Assembly: GCF_031755915.1 (NCBI RefSeq)
Contig: NC_083386.1
Span: 13,662,501 to 13,726,500 of the forward strand
DNA length: 64,000 nucleotides
From: Ziziphus jujuba
Taxonomy: Eukaryota > Streptophyta > Magnoliopsida > Rosales > Rhamnaceae
Direction: 5' to 3'
In this document: positions 12,225-24,980 of the stretch, in pieces
Numbering within the stretch: the stretch's first letter is position 1
Layout: each line of letters starts with the position of its first letter
Notes under the pieces: generated by a model
Seen by the model: the letters and a program-made list of their open reading frames with translations, nothing else
The model's database searches: none
What the model was told of the DNA's origin: nothing
Translations under genes and position numbers: made by a program

Positions 12225-14501
12225 ATGTCCCGAGTCGTAGCAGATAATTACATATCTCCGGCAAGAGACGCGTCGTCGTATTTCCACACCATGGAGCTCA
12301 ACGACTTGTCGTCGTCCGTTCCTTCCCCCGGATTGTCTCCCACTTTAGGTCAGCTTCTCAAATGCGTCGGAGATGTTCGTAAGGAAGTCACCGGAGATGG
12401 AAGCGAAACTCCGGTTCACCAAGTCGTCGATCTCACCGACGCTACGATTGAGCCGAGGTCGTTGCCGTTCGTGCTCTCTTTCAATAATCTCACTTACAGT
12501 GTGAAAGCTCCCCGGAAGATGAACTTTTCTTCGTTGTTTTCCCGGAGTCATAACCGGCTCGGAACGGCTTCGGTAGCTGAGCCGGTAGTCGGAGAGAACT
12601 TGTTCACTAGGACGAAGACTCTTCTCAACGATATCTCAGGCGAAGCTCGCGACGGCGAGATAATGGCGGTGATGGGAGCGAGTGGTTCTGGAAAATCGAC
12701 TCTGATCGACGCTTTGGCGAATCGGATAGCGAAGGGGAGTTTGAAAGGAACCATGACTTTGAACGGCGAGGCTATAGAATCGCGGCTTCTGAAAGTGATT
12801 TCGGCGTACGTAATGCAAGACGACCTTCTCTTCCCGATGCTCACAGTTGAAGAGACGCTCATGTTCGCAGCGGAGTTTCGCCTCCCTCGAACGCTTTCCA
12901 AATCCAAAAAGAAGATGCGAGTTCAAGCACTAATCGACCAGCTCGGTCTCCGAAACGCCTCGAAAACCGTAATCGGGGACGAAGGCCACCGCGGAGTCTC
13001 AGGCGGAGAACGGCGGCGAGTCTCGATCGGAATCGACATAATCCACGACCCGATCCTTTTATTCCTCGACGAACCGACATCGGGACTCGATTCAACCAGC
13101 GCGTTCATGGTGGTGAAGGTGTTGCAGAGAATCGCTCAGAGTGGAAGCATCGTGATCATGTCGATTCACCAACCGAGCTATCGAATCCTAAGCTTGCTGG
13201 ACCGCATGATCTTCCTCTCTCGAGGTCAAACCGTATACAGCGGCTCTCCGACGAGTCTCCCTCTTTTCTTCACCGAGTTCGGCCATCCAATCCCGGAGAA
13301 CGAGAATCGAACCGAATTCGCACTGGATCTGATTCGACAACTGGAAGGCTCACCTGGAGGAACGAAAAGCTTAGTGGAATTCAACAAATCATGGCAAAGC
13401 ATGAAACACACAAACCGAAACAACTCCAACGATTCAGTTGATCGGCACGGAGAGAAACTCTCTCTCAAAGAAGCAATCAGCGCGAGCATATCAAGAGGCA
13501 AATTAGTTCCAGGCGCTACGAATACCTGTGATGTCAGCCCGACCTCCATGGTTCCGACTTTTGCGAACCCATTCTGGATCGAAATGGCGGTGCTCTTCAA
13601 GCGTTCGATGAAAAACTCCAGAAGAATGCCGGAGCTGTTCGGTATTCGATTAGCTGCGGTTTTGGTCACCGGTTTCATCCTGGCGACCATGTTTTGGAAC
13701 CTGGATGACTCTCCAAAAGGCGTTCAAGAACGGTTGGGATTCTTCGCTTTCGCTATGTCCACCACTTTCTACACCTGTGCTGATGCTCTCCCAGTCTTCC
13801 TTCAAGAGCGTTACGTTTTCATGAGAGAAACTGCTTACAATGCCTATCGTAGATCTTCCTACGTCCTCTCTCACTCTCTCGCCGCTTTGCCTTCGCTTGT
13901 TTTCCTCTCTTTGGCTTTCTCAGCCACCACCTTTTGGGCCGTGGGCCTCGACGGTGGACTCTCCGGTTTCCTCTTCTATTTCCTCATCATCTTCGCTTCT
14001 TTCTGGGCCGGAAGCTCCTTCGTCACTTTTCTCTCCGGTGTAGTTCCTCATGTGATGCTTGGATACACAATTGTCGTCGCCATTTTGGCTTATTTTCTGT
14101 TATTCAGTGGGTTTTTCATCAACAGGGATCGAATTCCGGGTTATTGGATTTGGTTCCACTATCTTTCCCTCGTTAAGTATCCGTACGAAGCGGTTTTGCA
14201 GAACGAGTTTGATGATCCGGTGAAGTGTTTCGTTAGGGGAATTCAGATTTTCGACAACTCGCCGCTGAAGGCCGTACCCACCGCCATGAAAATGAAGCTT
14301 CTGGAGAATATGAGCAACACGTTGGGGATGAAGATCACGAGCTCGACGTGCTTGACGACGGGTTCGGACATTTTGCAACAAGAGGGTGTGACCGATCTGA
14401 GCAAGTGGAATTGCTTGTGGATTACGGTGGCTTGGGGTTTCTTGTTTAGGATTTTGTTCTACTTTTCTCTGTTGCTCGGAAGCAAGAACAAAAGGAGGTG
14501 A
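12225..14501 (+). CDS. ABCG6: Half-size ABC transporter, ABCG family (ABCG2/6/20 suberin clade)
   Basis: Single-exon gene of 758 residues. The ATG at 12225 (MSRVVADNY) matches the usual start of this clade. The nucleotide-binding domain is N-terminal, typical of ABCG half-transporters: Walker [10 protein letters not shown] at residues 151-159, ABC signature VSGGERRR at 258-265, Walker [13 protein letters not shown] with Asp282/Glu283, H-loop His315 in SIHQPSYR. The C-terminal half is the ABC2 membrane domain with about six helices between residues 473 and 753, ending GSKNKRR. Such proteins dimerise in the plasma membrane. Arabidopsis ABCG2, ABCG6 and ABCG20 help export suberin precursors, and ABCG1/16 act in pollen wall and suberin (family knowledge). 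All catalytic residues are present, so it is probably functional. Orthology to ABCG6 rather than a sister member is not settled by eye. Confidence 0.93.
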   Translation: MSRVVADNYISPARDASSYFHTMELNDLSSSVPSPGLSPTLGQLLKCVGDVRKEVTGDGSETPVHQVVDLTDATIEPRSLPFVLSFNNLTYSVKAPRKMNFSSLFSRSHNRLGTASVAEPVVGENLFTRTKTLLNDISGEARDGEIMAVMGASGSGKSTLIDALANRIAKGSLKGTMTLNGEAIESRLLKVISAYVMQDDLLFPMLTVEETLMFAAEFRLPRTLSKSKKKMRVQALIDQLGLRNASKTVIGDEGHRGVSGGERRRVSIGIDIIHDPILLFLDEPTSGLDSTSAFMVVKVLQRIAQSGSIVIMSIHQPSYRILSLLDRMIFLSRGQTVYSGSPTSLPLFFTEFGHPIPENENRTEFALDLIRQLEGSPGGTKSLVEFNKSWQSMKHTNRNNSNDSVDRHGEKLSLKEAISASISRGKLVPGATNTCDVSPTSMVPTFANPFWIEMAVLFKRSMKNSRRMPELFGIRLAAVLVTGFILATMFWNLDDSPKGVQERLGFFAFAMSTTFYTCADALPVFLQERYVFMRETAYNAYRRSSYVLSHSLAALPSLVFLSLAFSATTFWAVGLDGGLSGFLFYFLIIFASFWAGSSFVTFLSGVVPHVMLGYTIVVAILAYFLLFSGFFINRDRIPGYWIWFHYLSLVKYPYEAVLQNEFDDPVKCFVRGIQIFDNSPLKAVPTAMKMKLLENMSNTLGMKITSSTCLTTGSDILQQEGVTDLSKWNCLWITVAWGFLFRILFYFSLLLGSKNKRR

Positions 14502-15015
14502 AAGCTTTCAAAACGATGACGTATCGAAGGGAGGGTGTGTTTGCTGTAATGGTGTTGTTTGGCGGGAGGTTGTTTTGTTCTTTGTTGAATTTTTTTGTTT
14601 TTTTGTTCTTTTTTTTTTTTTTTTTTAATATAATCTGAAAGGTTGATGATGGTGATGGTATAAAATTCCGGTGTAAAATTGTTACATATACTCTTAATTA
14701 GCATGAAATAATCTTTCGCTTACTAAAATTATAATTCTGTTTATTATTTTGTTTAATCAATATTTTCTCGAAACAAATTATTTATTTATTGGGACAGTAT
14801 TGTTGAATTAGTTTTTAAATTACATTTTCTATGATTATATGTACAGATGAATTTATAACGCTTCAAAAGCATGCATTTATGGTTATCCAAAATTTAGAAA
14901 ATGATCTCAATATCTCATGAACAAAATAAGTCATCATTATCATCTCTACAAAATCATTTAGACATTTATATCTTTTTTTATATGAAAAAATTAATTATCG
15001 TGGGCATTGAACTAT

Positions 15016-15060
<45 letters not shown>

Positions 15061-16472
15061 TTTTTCCTTTCCATATAGGACAGAAATAAAGCTTTTCGAG
15101 TCCAAATTCAATTGATGCTAAAAGGAAAATAAAAGATATTCATTCTTCTTCTTCTTCTTCTTCTTCTTATTCTTCAATGAAACCAGGAAGTTACCACAAA
15201 TGCATACAAACTAATATTGCTTGTCCAATCATGTTCGGTTTTAGCAGCCCTTCAATTTATTGCTTATCATCAAAATTTTGTGGAAGCCAAATTTTGCATC
15301 AAGAATCCAACACGCATACGTTCATACAGAGAGAGAGAGAGAGAGAAATTATCTACTGGGTTCTGCTTCGCAGCTTACATTGGATTCAATATAAACTTTT
15401 CGATGGAGCATAATAAATAATTTCTGTATGTATATATGTATATATCTATATAGCATGGCTCTTCCCAATTTCATCTTTTTGTATGGTTTGGTAATTACTA
15501 ATAAGTACAGCTAGCTTGCTATGGTAATACAAAAATGGCAAACACCATTAAATAAAATTCATTACACAAGACCCACACCACTTAGGGTCAGGAAATAAAG
15601 CTGCTATATAATTGTTTCACCATCATGAAAACAGGAACAAACACACAAACGCATATATATATATATATATATACACACTCTATTGAGGAACGAATTTCCA
15701 ACATAGTAGATAAGTTGGGATGGTGCTAAAAAATGTGACACATCGTTAATTGTGAATTAAACTTATAAATCCAATCAGACCAATAACAACTCTTAATATT
15801 TGTCATATGCAGTATAGGTTTCCATCACGAAATAATAACTAGGCTCCTCGATAAATCAAAATCCGTATTATTTATATATGGACATTTATACGTTGTTACA
15901 TCACATCTGGGGAATGCCAATCTGATCAGGTTTTCAAACTTTGCTTTGGTTCTTTCTGTTTTTTCTTCAATGCAGAATGCTTAGTTGTTAAGGGTTTTCA
16001 AAGCCCTTACTGTTATAGGTAGCTAACAACTACAGCTATTAATTACATGCATGCTACGTTTAGTCCTTGCATGTAAAGCTGTCTGCCTTACCCATCTTGA
16101 AGGAATTTAATGTAAACATTTGGAAAAAGCTTTGGAGCAGTGCCTCAATTAACTTTTAGTTCATTTTATTGGGCCTCACAAACTTCATGTATAGCTGCAA
16201 AGAAGCCTATCCAGCTAAGGAAATGAATCAATTATATGCTAAAGGAACCAGTATTCGTCCTACTGTGAGTTTGTCTTGCCCGGTTTCACATGCATTTTTC
16301 CTACCAATTTTTACCCAACCTTCTAAAAAGGTGTACAAAACGCTAGCTAACACGAGTAGTAACATGCCTTGGACAACGAATTAAAGCACCTTGACCACAA
16401 GGAAGACGATGTGGTTATTTACTGTATTTTGGTTCTTTGTTGGATCTGGCACTCATGTGTATGTATATATTC

Positions 16473-16504
<32 letters not shown>

Positions 16505-17275
16505 GTTCTACTATAATATGCGTAGACGCCTACATGTGGATGTTCAATTTCATGTATTTCAGCAGATGTATATATTCCTCTATTGCATATAATTTACTAG
16601 ATATTTATCCGAAATTATATCTAATTGGATGCACAAGTTCACTATGATATAGGCATGTACACACAATGTAGCAAAATTATACATATATATACATATATCT
16701 AAATATAATTTTAGATAACAAGTGATCTTGTTCACCGTAGTAGAACTAATATATATATATATATATATATAAAAAGAAAGTTAAGCTTACATCAAATCAA
16801 TTTAATGATTTTAGAATCATAATTTTTTATTAGTTTAAAAACGATGATATTGTCCACTGATGATGTTGTCCACTGTGATAGAACTAACATATATATATAT
16901 ATATATATATACATCTATACATAACGAGAAAAAAATCAATCTCATATTAAATCGATCTAATGGTTTTAAAATCATAATTTATTTTGTTAGCTTTAAATTG
17001 GTTAAAAAGCTGCAATTTAAAAATATATATTTAATGAAATATTTAACCTATTTGGATAAAATGAATCCTATTTTAAATCTTAGCTTTTAAATAATCTAAT
17101 GATTGATAAAACAAATCTTAATGGTAAAATCTTAATTAATTATTTAAAATTAAAAATCTAAATTAAATATATAGTAATCAATTAACCCTAATCATTTATT
17201 ACATCATCATATCTTCCATAATAAATTAAAAATATAGTCCACAGATATAATAGCATTTATATATATTCCATGATA
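14502..17275. other. Gene-poor region downstream of the ABCG gene
   Basis: It begins with the T-rich 3' UTR of the ABCG gene. It also holds (TA)n at about 15017-15049, (TTC)n at about 15144-15170, a GA run at about 15330-15347 and several more TA runs. The open frames near 15.2 and 16.2-16.6 kb have no recognisable domain. No tRNA or coding exon is supported. Confidence 0.55.
16722..16990. repeat. Diverged two-copy repeat around (TA)n cores
   Basis: The order TGATCTTGTTCACCGTAGTAGAACTAA - (TA)n - ATCAAATCAATTTAATGATTTTAGAATCATAATTT at 16722-16830 recurs with substitutions at about 16861-16982. It may be a duplicated MITE or MITE end; the terminal repeats are not resolved. Confidence 0.5.
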
Positions 17276-17293
17276 AATTTGGACATAGTTCTT

Positions 17294-17420
17294 TTTATTT
17301 ATTGTTATTATTTTTTGGCTTGTGTGGCTATACCCCAGGCACCCCTCCCCCTCTAAACTCGAATCCCACTCAACTGGCGTGGATTGTGGTTCTCTGCCAC
17401 TAGAGCTGCCATTACGAGTC
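17294..17420 (-). mobile_element. SINE-like retroposon with 18-bp target-site duplication
   Basis: A 127-bp insert lies between two perfect copies of AATTTGGACATAGTTCTT (17276-17293 and 17421-17438). Read on the minus strand it begins GACTCGTAATGGCAGCTC, has a box-A-like TGGCAGCTCTAGTGGC and a box-B-like GGATTCGAGT about 40 bases later, and ends in an A-rich tail (AAAAAATAATAACAATAAAT) next to the TSD. That is the layout of a tRNA-derived SINE with a pol III promoter. The box matches are imperfect, but the long perfect TSD and A-tail make target-primed retroposition the best explanation. Confidence 0.78.
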
Positions 17421-17438
17421 AATTTGGACATAGTTCTT

Positions 17439-18335
17439 ACTTCTCAAATATAATAGCAATCATGCATATTAATTCAACAATGTATTACGTAGACTTTTTA
17501 GTACAATCCAATGGTGCTATGTTTCTTTTAGACAACAATTATATTGTCGCGCGGTCGTCCATGGTTAATTGTTCAAATTTGTCCTTATGATTTTATTCTT
17601 TTGTAGTCATTAAAAATCCATATTTATTTTCTAATAGAATAAGGAAAGGGAAGTTTTTAATTTTTACATTACGTGTTTTAGGGAACTTTACAACCGATGG
17701 AAAAGATGGATCCCAAATCCAAACGAGAAAAAATAAATAAATCTTTTCGTCGAAGGGAAAAAAATTCAAAACACAAGTCAGAAAACTACGGAAAGAGACC
17801 AACATACTTTTTTATAATTTTTTTTCCTCTCTAAATGCATGAGAAGTATGGTAGTTCGAAAATATGAAGATCGATCATGCTCCTCTAATGGTATCTAAAA
17901 GTTTGAGTTGTAAAATGCTAGGTGGAAATCCAAGATTTCGTATCCTAAAAATATAAACCAAAGTTTAATGACCTATAAATTAGATTCTTCATATATATAA
18001 AAATTAAGATGTACAAATGCTCGCATAATTAAACTTATAAAATGCATAAATACATAGATAATATTATTCTAATGAATTACTGAGCTCAAATTTATTATTG
18101 ACTACTTAAAAATATAACAGTATTGATAAATCATATATGGCAATATAAATTGCAAATATATTTTTATTTTTAATATATAAAACCTACTAAAGAAAAATAA
18201 ATCTTTTAATAGAAAATCAATTAAATTTTTAGATTTTATTTAAATAAAATTGATTTTTTTAAAAAAATAAAAATTTTATATATTTTTTTCTTTATTCTAA
18301 TTTAATTTTGTATCGTATTAACAATATAAAATGAA

Positions 18336-18366
<31 letters not shown>

Positions 18367-20640
18367 ATAACATGTGAATGCAAAAGGTGGAGGTAGAATA
18401 TGGACAAATTAATTAATTACTTGAAGTTGAAACAAATGGTTGCAGGTAGAAATGCTGTAGCCAAATGTGTAATCATGACTGCCATTAAACAACGTCGGTG
18501 CATGCAATTCTTTTTCTATATATTCAATTCATATTTTATGACTTCCATCTATCATAGCCTTGTCCAATTTTGTTAGGTAACCCATCTTTACCAGCCTAAG
18601 ATTTCAACTCAAAGTGACTGTCTTCCAACTAAAAAGGAAAAAGATAAACTTTTTTTTTTATGGGGAACCCTACATTATAGATTTTGTTGCTGTAATTCTG
18701 TACTTTGTTTAAAATTAGATTTGATTGCTTGTCATTCTCATCTCATGATTAGTCTATTTTTACTTTGACTATATTAAAGTAACAACAGAAATAATTTATA
18801 TGTATTTTTTTTTTCTCACTTTTTGAAAAATTTAATTTATTATTAAGATTTTATCCTGCTAAAGTTTTGGAATCTTAATTATATATTAGAGCTATTATAT
18901 GGTACTGTCTACCACCTATTGCACGACAAGTAAACAAATAACCATAAACGTCCGAAATTTTTACCAAACTTCCATGAAAAGAGAACAATTTCTTGTGACT
19001 TTTTACTTCGTCAATTACTTAAGGCTCCTAAATATCTTCGTCATCTAGTCATTAAAATTTTTTAACAGCCAAAAAATAAAAAATTTATAAGAATATCATA
19101 TAAAAAAACAAAAAAACTCTTAACAATGTATATTATTATTATTTTTTTTTTTGGGTGAATATTTATATATTACTTATATGTGTATATTGAAGAGATAAAC
19201 AGGGCTATGAGAAGATAATTATGGTAATTAATTTTTTAAAAAGATAATTATGGTAATTAATTTTTTAAAAATAAAATTGAATCTAGAGAGAAATTATAAA
19301 ACTTTAACACTTTTAAGAAACAGAGATATCAAAAGTTCTACTAAAATATTTACAGAAATTGTTATTTTGTTGACTTATATTTAATTATTAAAAAATATTG
19401 CATGAATACCAAGTTCGTAGATACAAACTTATGTAGGATCTATATTATATTATGTGATAAGTTTTGTGTTTAGGAACTTGGTAGTTATAAGTCTATACAG
19501 CTTTTATTCTAGTTATATTTGTATTTTTAGATGTTCACCTTCACCTATTCATTTTATATCATATAAATATTTTATCAATAAAATAATAACATATAAACTT
19601 ACCATAACATTTTGATAAACATATTAGGTATGATAATGAAACCTTCTTCTCATGGATTGGAAATTTCGCTACTTCTTATCATATGGTCTTCTTTCATGAG
19701 AACTATCAATTTGGCAATAAATTATCGCTCTGCCTAATAGCAGATTAAGTATCCATTTTGAGAATGATCCAGAATTTGAATTTTTATTTTCTCAATATAT
19801 AAAAAAATATATATATAATAAATAAAATAAAAAAGGCATTCCAATCGCTAATTTCCACTAGAGAATGGCATAACATTCCCCAGCTCATTACAAAACCCAA
19901 AATTTATTTATAAAAAAAATTAAAAAATTAAAAAATTAAAAAAATTAAAAAAAAAAAAAAGGAAAATTCAACAATTTATAGAGGCAGAAACTATAGATAG
20001 AATTTCAAAAATAAAAGTTCTTCACTTCTCAGGACTTAGAAATTATAGATACAGTTTCAATTATCCATATGCATTCCACCGGTGTATTAAAGAGAGGAAC
20101 AACTCCGATTGTATTAAACTCCGATTATATTGAAAGTTTATCCCATGGAATTAACTCTCTTGTTGGAGTTGAAGGTATTAAAATATATATATGTGTATAT
20201 ATATATATATATATTTATTTATTTTCCAATTCTAACACATAATTAACAGTTACAACGCTAGTCGCCAATGTTTACCAAATCTCCAATACCAAATAGTATG
20301 ACATTCTATTGTTATATTCACTTTCTTCAACTCTATTATTATTATTACCTTATTCGGCATTTAAAATTTGGTAAATAAATTTGGAAGCCATAGCACATAA
20401 TCGAAGTCCATTATTTCTTCATGCACTACCCCTGAGCTCAAATCCCCTGCCCCAAGATGATGATAATAAATTATTTAAAAATAAAATAAAAATCAACCAT
20501 ACAACCAAAGGACGAGAATTGAGAAGCTTAACAAGGATCTCTTCAGAAAGAGCACTGGGGCCAATGGAGAATGAGAGGATGACTCTTATTCTGAGAAGAT
20601 GTCCCATGCCTATTGAAGCAATGACTGTTTATTCTTAGAA
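17439..20640. other. AT-rich intergenic DNA
   Basis: It holds a (GT)n microsatellite (about 18336-18364), a 29-bp tandem duplication (19212-19269) and several poly(A)/(TA)n runs. A less biased stretch at 20.38-20.64 kb is open for 85 codons on + and 62 on -, but resembles no family I know. The phrase CATTACAAAACCCAAAA near 19.89 kb recurs near 25.11 kb upstream of the plastid protein gene, so a small dispersed repeat exists. Confidence 0.5.
19212..19269. repeat. 29-bp tandem duplication
   Basis: AAGATAATTATGGTAATTAA followed by a T/A run occurs twice head to tail, at 19212 and 19241. Confidence 0.9.
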
Positions 20641-21314
20641 ATACAAAAATTCCTACCAAGAACCATCTAGTTTCTCTGTTTGTTCAGGTATAGGAGGAAA
20701 AAACCAGGTATCATAATTTTATTTTCTATTTATTTATTTTTTTTTGGTGGGCTGGGGAGCTCTCAAACATCTCTCCAGCTTCAGATCACTGTTTAATTTG
20801 ATATTGATGCGCAGAAATATAAGATTATATTCGCCACAAGAATGGCAAAGTTATCGAGGAAATTGAAAATGACAAATTTACCCAGAAAGTAATGTAAAAT
20901 AAGAAGTGAAGAGTAAGATTATGCTAGATACAGTAGCAATAGAAAGAGAAAGAAATGTAAAAATCTTAGTGGCCTTTTTCTCTTCTGTATTTTACAAAGA
21001 GAGAAGATAAAATCAAATTAAAACGAGGCACACGCAAGATATCTAAACATTAGAAGTAACACATTGAAAGATATCCTGTAGGCCTAAATTCTATCAAGAG
21101 AAGATAGACTCTGAGTCAACATATTATTCTTATATCCCTGGCAAGATTTGGTAAACTAAACTGCAACATATTTGTTCCAAAATTATCAAATTTTTCATCT
21201 CTTCACGAAATGGAATTTGACATGTAAATATTCATTGCTAAGCCCTTTTGAAAACAACCACCTCAGAGAAGCATTACTCAAGTTTAAATATGGTTTCCTA
21301 CATTGTAACCTAAA
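20641..21314 (-). other. Downstream flank and 3' UTR of the mS37 gene
   Basis: Non-coding sequence immediately 3' (minus strand) of the mS37 stop codon. No gene was found on either strand; the 3' UTR end cannot be placed. Confidence 0.45.
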
Positions 21315-21696
21315 TTACTTCCTTCCCCTGGTAAGCCTCTGCAGGTGATAATTAATGCTTCCCCATGGCTTTCTGTTTTTGTTGGTCTGCAACAGAACGA
21401 AGTCACAAGCTTTAGGGATACTCCTAATAGAAAATTTTATGAACTCAAATGAACAAATTTAGAAGCGCAAAGGAATAAAAAGCTAAGAAGAAACAGAATC
21501 CACAGCAGCAAATCTAAAAGTCTACCTGAGCATCCATGCAAGCATTCAATAGATCCTTAGTCCGTACACACTTATCATCATTGTTCTGGTTCAGAGCCAA
21601 GCAATTGAGAAATGTTACCATTTCCTTCATGCACGGTTTATGAAGAGAACCAAATTTCTTCGAGTTAATATAAAGAGAACCAGCTTTTCGACCCAT
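21315..21696 (-). CDS. Twin-CX9C mitoribosomal small-subunit protein mS37 (Mrp10/CHCHD1 family)
   Basis: Two coding exons, complement(join(21315..21386, 21526..21696)), give an 80-residue protein starting MGRKAGSLYI; the intron falls between codons. Residues 22-53 carry a twin CX9C motif: Cys22-x9-Cys32 and Cys43-x9-Cys53. This is the CHCH fold, with two helices held by disulfides and imported by the Mia40/Erv1 route. The C-terminal exon reads WGSINYHLQRLTRGRK, and an INYH-x-x-RL tail is also seen in the fungal Mrp10 family, which supports mS37 rather than a COX-assembly CHCH protein. The role would be a structural part of the mitochondrial ribosome small subunit. The second exon is too short to stand out as an open frame and was found by splice sites and motif. 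No defects are seen. Confidence 0.85.
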
Positions 21697-23730
21697 CCTA
21701 TACCTTTTAATAGCAGAAAACAGTTAAACACACTTCATAGAGGAAGAATAAGATAATAAAATAAACACTATCAAATATCATGAGGAAAGGGCAAATATAA
21801 AGAGAGAACAACTACAAACACCATTAGATTTATGAAACAACCACGGTTCTTACTACATAACCAATTCACAATATATACTTCATATTAGAGAACTCCTTTA
21901 GCCAACTCAGAAGTCAAAAACACACTTGTAAAACATCATTCACCATGTTCACAACTTTATGTACTTCGGTTACTCCCCTGAGAACAGCTAACCTCATTTT
22001 ATCACTAAGAACAGAACTAGCATCTCATCCAAAGTGCTAAAAGATTCAAGTTGTAAAACTAAAACTAAATAAAGAATGTCAAAATCTAATTCAACATATA
22101 TAGCACAATATTGATTAGCCTTATTGAGTTATTCCATCAATAGAAAACAAAGAAAGATGCACATGATTTAACTAGGCATCAAGACAAGTATAAAACTAGT
22201 TGAGATAAAAGAACTCCGAAGGAATACCTATTACCACTTCAAAACCAAGTAATGATTCTATATGCACTTCTCTTAAGGCATGCATCATCATCAAGAGTAG
22301 GCCTCCTATAAAACCAATTTGATATATGCTCATCTACAACTTCAATAACATTCTCCAAATGTTTAATTTTCCTTCTACTCTTCTACTTTACATTTTAAAG
22401 ACATTTGACAAGGGCTTTCAAACCATTTGTTACTAAAGCCTCTGATCAAAAAGAAATTCAATTTAATGCCCCTCCTGTCCCATAAGGTTCCCTATTTGAG
22501 AAAAGAATAGGGAAAAGAATAGGTCTTTCTAATATCTCTAGACAAAGGATGACCAAATATAGCAATCAAAATTTCCATTTTAAAAAAAAAAAAAAAAAAA
22601 AAAAATAGCAATCGAAAACAAAATCCACGGACGCTTTCTCAGCCATTGAAGATCTGTAGCAAATAGTATATGCATTGAAAGAACAAAAATCTGTGTGTAG
22701 CAGATGCATAATATTTTCTTACATACCAAATCCGAGAGAAACCAAGATATCAAAAGCATTTCAAGAGAAGCATACCCTAGAGTAGAAATGAAATTGAAAA
22801 ATTCAATCTAAAAATTTAAATTGGAAGTAACAATAAATTAGTTGAGCTTGTTCTTAAATCGTGTATTTATTTATTTTGGTTTTTTAAGATCTCAAAAAAC
22901 TGATAAAATGTGAGAAACTGCAAGCAACCAAAAAAGAAATTTCTAAGACCTCGAAAAAACTTTCTCAGTAACAGCTACTGTTGTTATTCCTAGAAAACGA
23001 AATCAAAAAGGGGATATAAAATCTTGGAATATTGCAGATTTTCTCGGGAACCAAACAGATGGGAAAATAGGAATTCTTACAATCGGCACACTGGCAGAAG
23101 CAGCAAGAGCGAGAGGAAGAGTGGCGAAGCTGGCTTCGGCGACGGCAATTCTACCAGTCTCACGAATCGTCTAGAGATTTAAGAAAGTTGCAATTTGCTA
23201 AGTTTAATATATTTATATAAAAAAATAAATGATAAATATATTTGTTTATATTTATTTATTTTCACTTTAAAAAAAGTTATTTAAAAAAAAAAAAGAAAAA
23301 AAAAAAAGAAGCGATTTAAAACAAAAATGTTTTCGAAAAATAAAGTAAGTTCTAAGAACACTTCAATTAGTTTTAATTTTTTTTAGTTAAAAAAAAAAAA
23401 AAAGCCTATAAGCGAAGATCTGAGACAAACAACACCAAAAGCAACAGAAAAATTAAATCCCCAGCATTCGAAATGATAATTGACCAAAATCAAAACCATA
23501 ATCCCAAAAAAAAAAAAAAAAAAAAAAATCTAAGCAACAGAGCGAAAAATGCAGAGAAAATGCAGAGTGAGAGAGAAGGAAACTTACATAAGATTAGAGA
23601 GGAAGGAAGAGGATGATGAGCTGCAGCAGAGAAGGAAAACCGGTGGGTGGTGAGCTGCTGGTTTAGGGCTTTAGGAAAGAAGAGGATGAACTGCGAGAGA
23701 GGAAGAAGGAAGAAGGAAGACCTGCGTTTT
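21697..23730 (-). other. Probable non-coding 5' exons and introns of the mS37 gene
   Basis: On the minus strand an acceptor (TATAG) lies one base before the ATG. Upstream, a GC-richer block 23081-23170 is bounded by an acceptor CTCTAG and a donor GTAAG, and is a candidate 90-base internal 5' UTR exon. Another donor (GTAAG, near 23585-23589) ends a GC-rich block extending to about 23725, a candidate first exon and promoter. Between them lie intron-like DNA with poly(A) runs and nothing else recognisable. Confidence 0.5.
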
Positions 23731-23834
23731 TCTTTTCTTTATTTTTAATTTAAAAAATAAAAATAAAAAATAAAAAAAAAAGAGGTGCCAACGCACCGTT
23801 TCATTAAATGGAGAGAAAAGCAAAAGGATGGATG

Positions 23835-24144
23835 TAGGGGTGGGCAAAATCTAATTCAACCCGTTCAACCCGTCCAATCCAATCCATTTTTAATGGTTTG
23901 GATTAGATTTTTACATCAATTGGATTGGTTTAGATTCAAAATATTATAAATTTTATGGATTGGATTGGTTATGGATTGGAAATATAAATACAATCAAATC
24001 CAAATAATATATTATATAACTAAAAAATTATATATTTTTTATTTTTTTTCATTTTTATATATTAATTTTAGTATATTTTTTCATTTTTATATATTAATTT
24101 TTAAATTTTTTTCCATTTTTATATATTGATTTTTGATATATTTA

Positions 24145-24183
<39 letters not shown>

Positions 24184-24980
24184 TACATCCCTATATCTCA
24201 AATCCCAAATTAAATTGTAAGTTGTAACCCTAAACTAAACATTTACCTTTATTGCCACCCACCACCAGTCCATCACTATCATCATAATATATATATATAT
24301 ATATATATATTTTACATCCCCATCGTATATTTATATATATATATATATATATCTACATATATTATATCCAATTGTTATATATATATATAAATGTTTAAAT
24401 ATAATTTATTGCTAATTTTATTGTTTTGATTTTTATAAAGCTTACAGAATCAATTAAAATTAGTGAACCTGTCAACGTTGATTGATTTATAATTTACCAA
24501 AGTTTTAAGGTTAAAAAAAAAAAATTATGCATTGATTCTTGAGTGAATAAATTTTGACGAATGTATTATTTTACATTATTTATTCTAACAATTTTAATTT
24601 GACTTTATAGGAGTGAGATGATAATATTAATATTTACTGTTTAGTAAGTGCATGATGTGTATCATTTGCTACATTTTCTTCTTTATTTTCCATTGTAGAC
24701 TATGTTGTATTATTCTAATTGTATTTTATATTTGGATAATTATAATTTATTATTTATATTTTATATTTGGAAAATTTTATATTTGTATTATATATTTATC
24801 AATTAGTAAGTTTCAAACCGATCAACCAATCCAAATTAAACAGATCATAAATGATTTGGTTTGATTTGGATTTAATGCTTTAATGATTTAGTTTGAATTG
24901 TAAATTAGAAAAATCGATATGTATGGATTGGATTGTATTTCGGTCCAAAACGGAACTAATCCAATCCATATCCACCCCTA
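23835..24980. mobile_element. Non-autonomous hAT-like DNA transposon
   Basis: A 1146-bp element starts TAGGGGTGGGCAAAATC and ends ATCCACCCCTA, so short TIRs (TAGGGGTGG/CCACCCCTA) are seen. It is flanked by 8-bp direct repeats GATGGATG (23827-23834) and GATAGATG (24981-24988) with one mismatch. TIRs of the form (C/T)AGGGGTGGGCAA and 8-bp TSDs are typical of hAT elements. Both subterminal regions are packed with ATTGGATTGG-like words, plausible transposase-binding repeats. The interior is AT-rich with a three-fold repeat of TTTTTCATTTTTATATATTA (about 24040-24140) and no transposase ORF. It lies between two divergent genes. Confidence 0.8.

Noticed and set aside
12345..14381. Several long open frames on the minus strand and in frame +1 inside the ABCG gene
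   Set aside because: They are shadows of the GC-richer ABCG coding sequence; no domain or independent start context.
20381..20638. 85-codon open frame
   Set aside because: No family resemblance, no conserved motif; opposite strand is equally open.
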